NCBI GenBank assembly: GCA_028278005.1
Contig: JANQFD010000042.1
Location: 1 to 8,442 of the forward strand
Origin: Chlorobium sp.
GTDB taxonomy: Bacteria > Bacteroidota > Chlorobiia > Chlorobiales > Chlorobiaceae
Reading direction: 5' to 3'
DNA length: 8,442 bases
This document shows positions 1-6,296 of this stretch, piece by piece. Every line of letters begins with the position of its first letter. Position 1 is the stretch's first letter. Below the pieces are notes generated by a model. The model did no database searches. It was given only the letters and a program-made list of their open reading frames with translations, and was not told where the DNA came from. The translations under genes were made by a program, and so were the position numbers.

Positions 1-806
1 CTGTCGATAAGCTCCTGACAGAGAGAGACGAATTTCTGCTTGTTGATCGTCGGCTCTTCGTCGGCAAGAATAAAGAACCCGACGTTATATTTCTTGACCA
101 GAACCTCGATCTCATCGACAAAATGCTTCGGGCTTCTTGCACGGTAGCGACGCCAGAACTGCCACTGGGAACAGAAAGTACAGGTGAACGGGCAGCCGCG
201 TGCGAAGTTCGGGACCGCAAGGCGGCAGTTAAGCGGGGTATAGATATACTTGTCCCAATCATAGAGGCTCCAGTCGGGTGTCAGGTCATCGAGATCCTCT
301 ATAACCGGATGAGCAGCTGTGGCGTGGACCTCCCCGTCATCGTTTATATAGGCGATGCCGGTGATGTTCTCACGCTCTTTCAGGTCATTGCCGGCCTCGA
401 TGGCCTTGATGATATTGACGGCAACCTCTTCCCCTTCACCACGGATTACATAGTCGGTTTCGGGAGCTTCCGAGAGAACCTGAGGATACATGAAGGTCGA
501 ATGAATGCCGCCCATGATCGTTCTGATCTTCGGATCGACTTTCTTGGCGATCTTCATGATATCCTGAGCCTTGAAAATGGAGGGTGTGATATTGGTTGTC
601 ATGACCACGTCCGGCTTGTTTTTCCGGATGATCTCCTCAATGGTTTCATCCGGTAGATCCTCGGCCATGGCATCGACAAAGCGAATTTGAGTAAAGCCTG
701 CTTTTTTCAGTGCACCGCCGATGTATGCGACCCAGCTCGGTGTCCAGTTTCCGGCGATTTCGGCTCCTCCAGAGTGATAATTTGGCTGAACCATCAAAAT
801 TTTCAT
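1..806 (-). CDS. bchE: Anaerobic Mg-protoporphyrin IX monomethyl ester cyclase BchE (N-terminal part, runs off window)
   Basis: This is the oxygen-independent cyclase, a cobalamin-dependent radical SAM enzyme that forms the isocyclic E ring of (bacterio)chlorophyll from Mg-protoporphyrin IX monomethyl ester. I translated 268 codons by hand from the ATG at 806-804, and the frame stays open to position 1. Residues 1-140 (start MKILMVQPNYHSGG) resemble the B12-binding Rossmann domain, with the glycine-rich MGGIHS near 98-103 and IRGEGEE at 121-127. The radical SAM cluster motif CPFTCTFC (CX3CX2C) supplies C205, C209 and C212, which should ligate the 4Fe-4S cluster. The rest of the radical SAM barrel and the C-terminal domain lie outside the window. 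The start is set by homology and by a strong AGGAGG. It follows bchM after a 145-nt gap and may be cotranscribed with it or use its own promoter. Other B12 radical SAM enzymes share this layout, but the bchM/bchH context makes BchE the best call. Confidence 0.93.
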   Translation of the reverse strand, partial: MKILMVQPNYHSGGAEIAGNWTPSWVAYIGGALKKAGFTQIRFVDAMAEDLPDETIEEIIRKNKPDVVMTTNITPSIFKAQDIMKIAKKVDPKIRTIMGGIHSTFMYPQVLSEAPETDYVIRGEGEEVAVNIIKAIEAGNDLKERENITGIAYINDDGEVHATAAHPVIEDLDDLTPDWSLYDWDKYIYTPLNCRLAVPNFARGCPFTCTFCSQWQFWRRYRARSPKHFVDEIEVLVKKYNVGFFILADEEPTINKQKFVSLCQELID

Positions 807-816
807 CGGTATCCAC

Positions 817-822
817 CCTCCT
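817..822 (-). promoter_or_regulatory. Shine-Dalgarno site of bchE
   Basis: A perfect AGGAGG lies 10 nt upstream of the bchE ATG on the minus strand. It is the only strong ribosome binding site seen among the genes whose starts are visible here, and it fixes the start at 806. Confidence 0.8.
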
Positions 823-893
823 GATATGTTTGTTAAAAGCTCTTCAGCTTGTCAGAAAACGATTGAGAGAAAAGGTTGTTTTGGTTCCGAAAG

Positions 894-915
894 TGTAAAG
901 AACGCCTAATTTACA
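894..915. repeat. Inverted repeat TGTAAA-N10-TTTACA in the bchM-bchE gap
   Basis: Perfect 6-bp arms (894-899 and 910-915) flank a 10-bp spacer. It lies downstream of the candidate -10 box and about 90 bp upstream of the bchE start, where a regulator could bind. The arms are short and the region is AT-rich, so chance is a fair alternative. Confidence 0.3.
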
Positions 916-935
916 ATTAATTTCTCAAATTTAAC

Positions 936-965
936 ATTATAGTGCCTGATATTACTTCCTTTCAG
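936..965 (-). promoter_or_regulatory. Possible sigma-70-type promoter for bchE
   Basis: A perfect TATAAT lies at 941-936 on the minus strand. CTGAAA at 965-960, 18 bp upstream, matches four of six bases of the -35 consensus. The element overlaps the bchM stop codon and would give a leader of about 125 nt before bchE. A TATAAT can arise by chance in this AT-rich gap, so this is only a candidate. If it is real, bchE can be transcribed apart from bchH-bchM. Confidence 0.3.
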
Positions 966-1653
966 CGTGCATGAGCATGGTATGATAAAACCCGAAACTG
1001 ATTTTCTGACTGTTTTTTACAACCATACCGGTTTCCTCCATCGCCCTGTTCATATTTTCATTCGTGATCATCTGGATCGTTGTTCTGCGTTCTTTTTTAG
1101 GGAAAAATCCTCCTATCCAGTGCTGAAACGCAAGAATCCTGTTGTAGGGAGCATAGGTGAAAATGATCGGGCCTTTTGTAAGGCCGGACAGGTTTTTGAA
1201 TGCTTCTATAAATCCTTCTGCGGGATAATGAATCAGCACGTCGAAACAGACGACGGCATCATACGTCCCTTTAACCGCTTCAATGGTGTTTACTTCGAAA
1301 TCTATCTTGTCTTCTACACTTTTAGCTTTCGCTTCTTCGCGTGACTTGTTGACCATCTGTGCAGCAATATCAACGGCTTTGACATGGTAACCATTTCCTG
1401 CAAGGCGGATGCTGAAGAGACCGGTACCGCATCCTGCATCCAGAACAGTCGAATTATCGGGCAGGTTGAGCTTTTGAAGCCACTCGTATGCCTTGTCCAT
1501 CATAACAGCGTGGCCCTCTCTGACCGTCGTGCGTACGGTTGAGAGTTTTTCGTTTCCGTAAATCGATGACCAGCGATTGAATCCGTTACCGTTGAAGTAT
1601 GAACGGAGCATCTTCTGGTGTTCTTCAGCATTGAATGATGATGTATTGCTCAT
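952..1653 (-). CDS. bchM: Mg-protoporphyrin IX O-methyltransferase BchM
   Basis: BchM transfers a methyl group from S-adenosylmethionine to the 13-propionate carboxyl of Mg-protoporphyrin IX, the step between Mg chelation and ring closure. The product is 233 aa, a usual BchM length. The class I methyltransferase fold is visible: motif I VLDAGCGTG at residues 70-78, the acidic residue that should bind the SAM ribose in VKAVDIA (D95), then YDAVVCFDVLIHYP at 131-144 in the motif IV region. The N-terminal YFNGNGFNRWSSIYG (19-33) is typical of the BchM/ChlM family. The frame is open up to 1764, but that extension overlaps the end of bchH and does not look like BchM, so the ATG at 1653 is preferred. 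No clear Shine-Dalgarno precedes it. It starts 37 nt after the bchH stop, so cotranscription, and perhaps translational coupling, is likely. BchH homologues are known to interact with BchM, which fits this order. Confidence 0.93.
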   Translation of the reverse strand: MSNTSSFNAEEHQKMLRSYFNGNGFNRWSSIYGNEKLSTVRTTVREGHAVMMDKAYEWLQKLNLPDNSTVLDAGCGTGLFSIRLAGNGYHVKAVDIAAQMVNKSREEAKAKSVEDKIDFEVNTIEAVKGTYDAVVCFDVLIHYPAEGFIEAFKNLSGLTKGPIIFTYAPYNRILAFQHWIGGFFPKKERRTTIQMITNENMNRAMEETGMVVKNSQKISFGFYHTMLMHAERK

Positions 1654-1690
1654 GCTGTGTCTTGTAGATTGATAAAGGTTTTGAATGTTG

Positions 1691-4600
1691 TTAGTTGCTG
1701 TGGGCGCCTTCCATCCGGGTTTCAAGTTCGGTGTAGAGTTCCTGCAGCTCTTCAATTGTTTCATTGTCGGTATGCCAGAAACCTCTTGCGTTTGCTTCGA
1801 GAAGGCGTTTTGTCATTGACATGGTTGCATGAACGTTCAGGTTTTTCAATTTTTCGAGCATGTCCCGGTCTTTGAGAAACGTTTCGTTGAACTGATCGTA
1901 TGTCCAGTCTTTCACCGCCGAGGCGGTAGCGCTCCAGCCATAGGTATTACTGAGGTGCGACTCTATTTCCCTCACTCCCTGATAACCGTGCTCGAGCATC
2001 GATTCATACCACTTTGGATTCAGGAGTTTGGTTCGCGTTTCAAGCGCCACCATGTTTTCAAGGGAACAGATTTTCTGTTTCTTGCCAAAACCGCTAACGT
2101 CGCCCACCATTACTTTCGGCTTCGATCGGCTGACCTGTTCCACCGACTTCGAAACGCCCCCAAGATACTCATAATAATGGTCAATATCCGATACTCCCAT
2201 CTCATGGCTGTCAATATTCTGGTAGGTCAATGTCACGTTGCGCAATGCGGAAGTTAATATTTCCGGCGATTCCTGCCATGAACCATCTCTGCTGAAAGAA
2301 AAACTTTTCCGATTGATGAAGGTTTCCGAGAGCTGGTTGTCGTTTTCCCAGTTGCTGCTTTCGACAAGATGGTTTACGTTTGCACCATAACTGCCGGGAG
2401 CATTGGAAAAGATCCGGTTTGATGCGTTTTCGAAGGTAATGCCTTCTTCTGCAACTTGCCGAAGAACGTTCTTTCGAACAAAATTGCTGGTTTCTGGTTC
2501 TTCGGCCGCTGCCGCGAGCCGGACAGCCTTGTCAAGCAGGGTGATCTGATGGGAAAGCAGATCGCGGAAAATACCGCTGATGGTAATTACTACATCGATG
2601 CGGGGTCGTCCAAGTTCTTCACAAGGAATGAGCTCGACATCGCTGATTTTGCCCAGCTCGTCGGTTTTCGGCCTTGCGCCCAGGAGCGCCATGGCTTGCG
2701 CAATACCTTCACCGTCACTCTTGATGTTATCGGTTCCCCAGAGTACAATCGCGATTGATTCAGGCAGACTGCCGCACTCTTCGCGGTACAACTCAAGAAG
2801 CTGCTCGGCAGAAGTTCTTCCTCTGTGCTGGGCGAACATCGATGGTATGCTGAACGGATCGAGGCTGTGGAGGTTTCGTCCCGTTGGTACTATATCAGGG
2901 TTTCTTGCAAGATCGTTTCCGGGCGAGGGTTCTATGTACCTTCCTGAAAGAGCGTCAAGCATTGCAGGAATTTCACGGTTACTGACCATCGAAACAAGCA
3001 CGCGCTGCAGCTTTTTCCATAGTCTGTCCATGCGCAATGGTTTGATCGAGGTTTCCTGTTGAAGATAGCGTTCGGCGGCCGATACCCTTACCGGAAAAGC
3101 GGCTTCCAGGATGGTGCGGATTTCTTCTTGCGTTCTTTTTCCTTCGGGGAGGGTGCCGATAAAACGTCTTATTGTTTCCCTTGAGGTTGCCATAATCTGC
3201 CGCAGCTCCTTGCTTGTATCACGATCGGTGCTGCTTTTTTCAACAAGCGTGTTGTAATCGATTTTGCGAAGCTTGCAAATATACTCCGGCAGGGAAAGAT
3301 TGTTCAGTGCCTCCAATGGCTGACCGGCAAGCAGTGTGAGCTGATCGACAAGAGAATCCGGAGACGGATCTTTACCGATAATGTGCAGGCCGAGGGGGAT
3401 CATGCGTTCTTCGATCTTGTAGAGCTCACTATTCAGGGCAGCGAGGTACTGCTCGACAGAGCGGCTCCCGCGGTCAAGGTCAATTTCGAGAGTTTCCGTC
3501 AGGGCCGTGATTTCTTCAAGAACTTCAGGAGATTGTTTGCTGTAGAAGTTTTCTATAAGATCCCTGAGTTGACGAAGTCCCTTGTAGAGCCCTGCCTGTT
3601 CAAGAGGCGGGGTGAGGTAGCTTATCAAAGTTGCCAAGCCGCGTCTTTTTGCAATGGCGCCTTCGCTGGGGTTATTGACGCAGTAATAATAGAAATCAGG
3701 CATGTTTCCTATAAGCCGTTTCGGCCAGCATGAAACGCCGAGACCAACCTGCTTTCCGGGCATGAACTCGAGGGCTCCGTGTGTTCCGAAGTGAACAACG
3801 GCATCGGCCTGCCAGATATGTTCCAGCCAGGAGTAAAACGCGGCAAACGCGTGGTTCGGAGCGGCATCTTTCGTCATAAGCAGCCGCATCGGGTCCCTTT
3901 CGTAACCGAAGCTCGGCTGCTGGCCGATAAAGATATTGCCAAAAGTTTTTCCGAGTATATGGAAACGAACACCGTCAGTAAGCATCTCGCCCGGAGCGTT
4001 ACCCCAGAATGGCTCGATTTCATGATAGTGTGGGAAAATTTTCCGGTACTCTTCAACATGAAGGTGGTCATCGACGTTACCGTCAGTGCCGAAGATATCC
4101 CGGTTTCCTTCGAGAAGTTCATCCTTGAGCGAGGCAGCGCTGTCCGGAAGCCTGACTGAGTAGCCGGCAGCTTCCATCTCGACAAGCAGTCCGAAAAGGC
4201 TCTTGAAAACATCGAGATATGCAGCTGTGCCTGCATTGCCGAGGTTCGGAGGGAAGTTGAAGAGTATGACAGCTATCTTTTTGTTCGATGGGGTTTTTTT
4301 CCTGAGAGCGACATGTTTCAGAACGCGGTCTGCGATTATTCCCGTTTCTTTTGGCAGAGGGATTGTTTTTTCACTTTCTTCCTCTGTACCGGCATAGACA
4401 TGCGGTTCAATAGAGCCGTCCAGTTCAGGTATGGCGACACTCAGAGCTGTTTGCAGAGGGGTTAGTCCAAGGTTCCCGGATCTCCACTGTTGGATGGTCT
4501 GGAAGGAGAGGGGGACAAGATTGAGGTAGGGTACACCAAGTTTCCCGAGTGCTTCAATTGCCTCTTTGGCCCGATTTTCCGCAGGACCTCCAACCAGCGA

Positions 4601-5524
4601 AAAACCGGTTGCATTGATAACCAGGTCAGGAGAAAGCTTGCCGGCACTCTCTCTTCCGAAAAAAACTTCAAGTGCAGGACGGAAATCAAGGTTTCCACAA
4701 TATGCGATGCATGCATCGGCTCCCCGTGATTCGATTGCATGGAGAAGATGCTCAAGGTGATGCATGTTTTTGCTCAACACGGTTGCACGCATGGCAAGAA
4801 TGACAATAAGCCCTTTGCTGTTGTCAGTTCCTCTTTTTTTGCCGAGCCATTCTTTGAACCGGACAGCATTATAAAACGGCTCGGACGCATCTGGATGGTA
4901 GAGTGCAGTGTCAGGGTAAAATACCGGATCTTCCTGCGGCATTTTTTTGGTGAACGAAGGCACATAGCGATCGATCAGGAGGGAGAGAAAGCGCTTCATG
5001 TTTTCATCAGAACCATTGAGCCAGAACTGATGAGCAGCAATAAAAGTATGGATATCCCTGGCCTTACCGGGTATGTGTTTTATAACCTTGCTTATGTTAC
5101 GTACCAGTGCAAGCTGCCGCTGGCTTTCTCCGGAACTGTTTTTTGGCTTGAGCCGCGACATCAACTCACCAAAAACACTTTTTTTCTTCTGTTCTTCTCC
5201 GGAGTTATGAATGATAAATTTTCCCAGACGGGTCTGACGGATAAGAGCCGGATTGCTTGTAATTATACAGACCGGGCAAGAAGCCCTTGCAAGAAGTTGT
5301 TCAAGGGGTCTGACAATTTCTTCACTGAAAAGCATCGAGCCGAAAATAAAGTCGGTCTCAGGCAGTGCCTGTTCAATTTTACGCCAGACCTTTTCGCCAT
5401 TGTTGAACCCGAGATTAAAAACCGTTACGTCGAGTCTGCAATCGAAATGGTTGTTTAAAGCAACAACAGCGTTTTTCAATGCACTGTTATTGGTTGCTTC
5501 CATTGTCAAAAAGAGGAAATGCAT
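1691..5524 (-). CDS. bchH: Mg-chelatase large (porphyrin-binding) subunit BchH
   Basis: This is the catalytic H subunit of Mg-protoporphyrin IX chelatase. It binds protoporphyrin IX and, driven by the BchI/BchD AAA+ ATPase complex, inserts Mg2+, the first committed step to bacteriochlorophyll. From the ATG at 5524 it has 1277 aa, a normal family length. The first ~165 residues look like the BchH N-terminal domain (MHFLFLTMEATNN start); the rest is the CobN/BchH-type chelatase domain. Family motifs include HFGTHGALEFMPGKQ from H578, NNPSEGAIAKRRG at 617-629, SYLTPPLEQAGLYKGL at 635-650, APGSYG at 1042-1047 and LLEANARGFW at 1241-1250. The frame is open to 5704, but those 60 extra codons do not resemble the family and are left out. 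Upstream there is only a weak GAGAAG-like ribosome site. Of the two H paralogues here, this one is closer to classical BchH/ChlH at GTHGALEFMPG and lies next to bchM, hence the symbol. BchS or BchT cannot be fully excluded without alignment. Confidence 0.88.
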   Translation of the reverse strand: MHFLFLTMEATNNSALKNAVVALNNHFDCRLDVTVFNLGFNNGEKVWRKIEQALPETDFIFGSMLFSEEIVRPLEQLLARASCPVCIITSNPALIRQTRLGKFIIHNSGEEQKKKSVFGELMSRLKPKNSSGESQRQLALVRNISKVIKHIPGKARDIHTFIAAHQFWLNGSDENMKRFLSLLIDRYVPSFTKKMPQEDPVFYPDTALYHPDASEPFYNAVRFKEWLGKKRGTDNSKGLIVILAMRATVLSKNMHHLEHLLHAIESRGADACIAYCGNLDFRPALEVFFGRESAGKLSPDLVINATGFSLVGGPAENRAKEAIEALGKLGVPYLNLVPLSFQTIQQWRSGNLGLTPLQTALSVAIPELDGSIEPHVYAGTEEESEKTIPLPKETGIIADRVLKHVALRKKTPSNKKIAVILFNFPPNLGNAGTAAYLDVFKSLFGLLVEMEAAGYSVRLPDSAASLKDELLEGNRDIFGTDGNVDDHLHVEEYRKIFPHYHEIEPFWGNAPGEMLTDGVRFHILGKTFGNIFIGQQPSFGYERDPMRLLMTKDAAPNHAFAAFYSWLEHIWQADAVVHFGTHGALEFMPGKQVGLGVSCWPKRLIGNMPDFYYYCVNNPSEGAIAKRRGLATLISYLTPPLEQAGLYKGLRQLRDLIENFYSKQSPEVLEEITALTETLEIDLDRGSRSVEQYLAALNSELYKIEERMIPLGLHIIGKDPSPDSLVDQLTLLAGQPLEALNNLSLPEYICKLRKIDYNTLVEKSSTDRDTSKELRQIMATSRETIRRFIGTLPEGKRTQEEIRTILEAAFPVRVSAAERYLQQETSIKPLRMDRLWKKLQRVLVSMVSNREIPAMLDALSGRYIEPSPGNDLARNPDIVPTGRNLHSLDPFSIPSMFAQHRGRTSAEQLLELYREECGSLPESIAIVLWGTDNIKSDGEGIAQAMALLGARPKTDELGKISDVELIPCEELGRPRIDVVITISGIFRDLLSHQITLLDKAVRLAAAAEEPETSNFVRKNVLRQVAEEGITFENASNRIFSNAPGSYGANVNHLVESSNWENDNQLSETFINRKSFSFSRDGSWQESPEILTSALRNVTLTYQNIDSHEMGVSDIDHYYEYLGGVSKSVEQVSRSKPKVMVGDVSGFGKKQKICSLENMVALETRTKLLNPKWYESMLEHGYQGVREIESHLSNTYGWSATASAVKDWTYDQFNETFLKDRDMLEKLKNLNVHATMSMTKRLLEANARGFWHTDNETIEELQELYTELETRMEGAHSN

Positions 5525-5616
5525 CCGTGCTTCTCTGTGTTTTTTTTGATATGAGCAGCTTCCTGAACCCTGAAATGCAGTTTTTTTCGGGGCAGGCTTC
5601 ATATCTCTGAAAAGGA

Positions 5617-5636
5617 TGTGAAAAGCAACCGTCACA
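5617..5636. repeat. Inverted repeat TGTGA-N10-TCACA upstream of bchH
   Basis: Perfect 5-bp arms (5617-5621 and 5632-5636) lie about 95-110 bp before the bchH start. The half-sites look like those of CRP/FNR-family regulators, but the spacer is 10 rather than 6 bp, so it is not a standard CRP site. The outer frame is TGT-N14-ACA, the same as in the neighbouring repeat at 5643-5668. Confidence 0.25.
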
Positions 5637-5642
5637 CTAAAT

Positions 5643-5668
5643 GCATGTACCCGATGACACATACATGC
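5643..5668. repeat. Inverted repeat GCATGTA-N12-TACATGC upstream of bchH
   Basis: Perfect 7-bp arms (5643-5649 and 5662-5668) flank a 12-nt spacer, about 120-145 bp before the bchH start. It could be a dimer-binding operator or a stem-loop in the bchH leader. No T-run follows it on the minus strand, so it is not an intrinsic terminator. Confidence 0.35.
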
Positions 5669-5734
5669 TGCCGCTATGATAAACGTAGAAGGCAGGCCAT
5701 TCACGAATCCTTGCAGAGTAACCCGGTGAGGGTA

Positions 5735-6124
5735 TCAAATTAACAGCACCTTATTCTGCAGGAAAAGTTTTGAGGAGAAGGGAATAAAAGAAGATCTGTC
5801 TGAAAGTGTGGAATTGCCAGGCAGATGTTTTGTAAGAGAGCCGGATTTCTGGTAAAAGATGGTGTGAAACGACGTGCCGTTCAGGGAGGAAGGATTCTCT
5901 GACGACTGAAAGCGGGAGGACAAGTAAAGCATCGATGCATCTTCGTCGAAAAAGCTTTGAACCATAACCACACCGGGTGCATGCTCATTACTTTTTGACT
6001 TGGCGTTGAAAGATGTTGTCTTGGCAAGGAAGTTATAACCTAAAACCGAGACGAGGAAGAAAAGAGATATCTCAAAAAAACGCCAGAGACTTCTGGATAT
6101 GTTTTGCTTTACTGGTGCTGACAT
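5735..6124 (-). CDS. Hypothetical small protein with one predicted membrane segment
   Basis: I do not recognise this 129-aa protein. The N-terminus is short and basic (K6, R11, R15), followed by one hydrophobic stretch at about residues 16-34 (FFEISLFFLVSVLGYNFLA), read as a signal anchor or uncleaved signal. The remaining ~95 residues are rich in serine and phenylalanine, with no cysteines and no motif I can place. Hand translation gives ordinary codons and no internal stop. The ATG at 6124 is the only plausible start, because a TAA lies in frame a few codons upstream. No Shine-Dalgarno is visible, which lowers confidence. It sits in the same orientation between the two chelatase H genes, after the bchS terminator and 210 nt before bchH, so it may be the first gene of the bchH-bchM-bchE unit. 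A role in chelatase localisation or regulation is only a guess from position. It could also be a chance ORF in a long leader. Confidence 0.5.
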   Translation of the reverse strand: MSAPVKQNISRSLWRFFEISLFFLVSVLGYNFLAKTTSFNAKSKSNEHAPGVVMVQSFFDEDASMLYLSSRFQSSENPSSLNGTSFHTIFYQKSGSLTKHLPGNSTLSDRSSFIPFSSKLFLQNKVLLI

Positions 6125-6139
6125 ACAGCAAATTTTTTA

Positions 6140-6168
6140 AATATATCAAACTGCAGAGCAATATTAAA
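6140..6168 (-). promoter_or_regulatory. Possible promoter upstream of the small membrane ORF
   Basis: TATATT at 6145-6140 on the minus strand is preceded, after exactly 17 bp, by TTTAAT at 6168-6163, a weak -35 match (three of six bases). The surroundings are very AT-rich. Initiation here would begin only about 10 nt before the ATG at 6124, giving a nearly leaderless mRNA, which would fit the missing Shine-Dalgarno. The call is weak because AT-rich DNA yields such matches easily. Confidence 0.22.
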
Positions 6169-6197
6169 ACCTGTGCGATGTAGTTTTGCCTGAAACA

Positions 6198-6226
6198 ACG
6201 CTGTTTGCGTGTTATCAGCGTGTTAT
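6198..6226. repeat. Tandem direct repeat (GCGTGTTAT x2, 11-bp period) overlapping an inverted repeat
   Basis: GCGTGTTAT occurs at 6207-6215 and again at 6218-6226 with no mismatch, a spacing of 11 bp or about one helical turn. A perfect inverted repeat ACGCTG-N12-CAGCGT (6198-6203 and 6216-6221) overlaps it. The cluster lies in the spacer after the bchS terminator, about 75-100 bp upstream of the next start. Two-copy direct repeats with 11-bp spacing are typical of sites for OmpR/PhoB-family response regulators, so this is a candidate operator. No regulator is identified. Confidence 0.4.
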
Positions 6227-6239
6227 TTGTGGCGAAATA

Positions 6240-6268
6240 AAAAAAGCACTCTCCACGAGCGCTTTTTT
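6240..6268 (-). terminator. Rho-independent terminator downstream of bchS
   Basis: On the minus strand a hairpin begins about 28 nt after the bchS stop. An outer 8-bp stem pairs AAAAAAGC (6240-6247) with GCTTTTTT (6261-6268). After one A/C mismatch there are three more pairs (CTC with GAG) and a 5-nt loop. Read from bchS, the 3' arm ends in a T-run followed by ATTT, the usual layout of an intrinsic terminator. The A/T tracts are symmetric, so it could act in both directions, but no plus-strand gene needs it. It separates bchS from the downstream genes. Confidence 0.8.
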
Positions 6269-6279
6269 ATTTGAGCTTA

Positions 6280-6291
6280 CAGGATATCCTG
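6280..6291. repeat. 12-bp perfect palindrome CAGGATATCCTG
   Basis: The sequence equals its own reverse complement over 12 bp with no spacer. It sits between the bchS stop codon and the terminator hairpin. It may be a protein site or an accident; a 12-bp palindrome is not rare enough to stand alone. Confidence 0.3.
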
Positions 6292-6296
6292 CACTA

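Noticed and set aside
123..656. Plus-strand ORF of 177 codons at the left end
   Set aside because: It is antisense to bchE, whose minus-strand translation carries the B12-binding and CX3CX2C radical SAM features.
1654..1764. Longer N-terminus for BchM starting at 1764
   Set aside because: The extra 37 codons overlap the 3' end of bchH in another frame and do not resemble BchM. Family-like sequence fits the ATG at 1653.
4739..5458. Plus-strand ORF of 239 codons
   Set aside because: It lies wholly antisense to the well-supported bchH and its translation resembles no family I know. It is a shadow of the minus-strand reading frame.
5617..5668. PpsR/CrtJ binding sites (TGT-N12-ACA)
   Set aside because: The spacers here are 14, not 12, and that regulator is known from purple bacteria. 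The sites are reported only as unassigned palindromes.
5525..5740. Cobalamin riboswitch in the bchH leader
   Set aside because: BchE needs B12, so I looked for the conserved B12-box sequence and its flanking stems in both spacers. I saw only short GCCTGCC matches, with no full box or fold.
5720..5740. Terminator between the small ORF and bchH
   Set aside because: Only a 4-bp stem (ACCC/GGGT) is present, with no T-run, too weak for an intrinsic terminator.
6235..6272. Inverted repeat as the end of an insertion sequence
   Set aside because: The A/T-tract hairpin is a terminator with a GC core. There is no transposase and no target-site duplication nearby.
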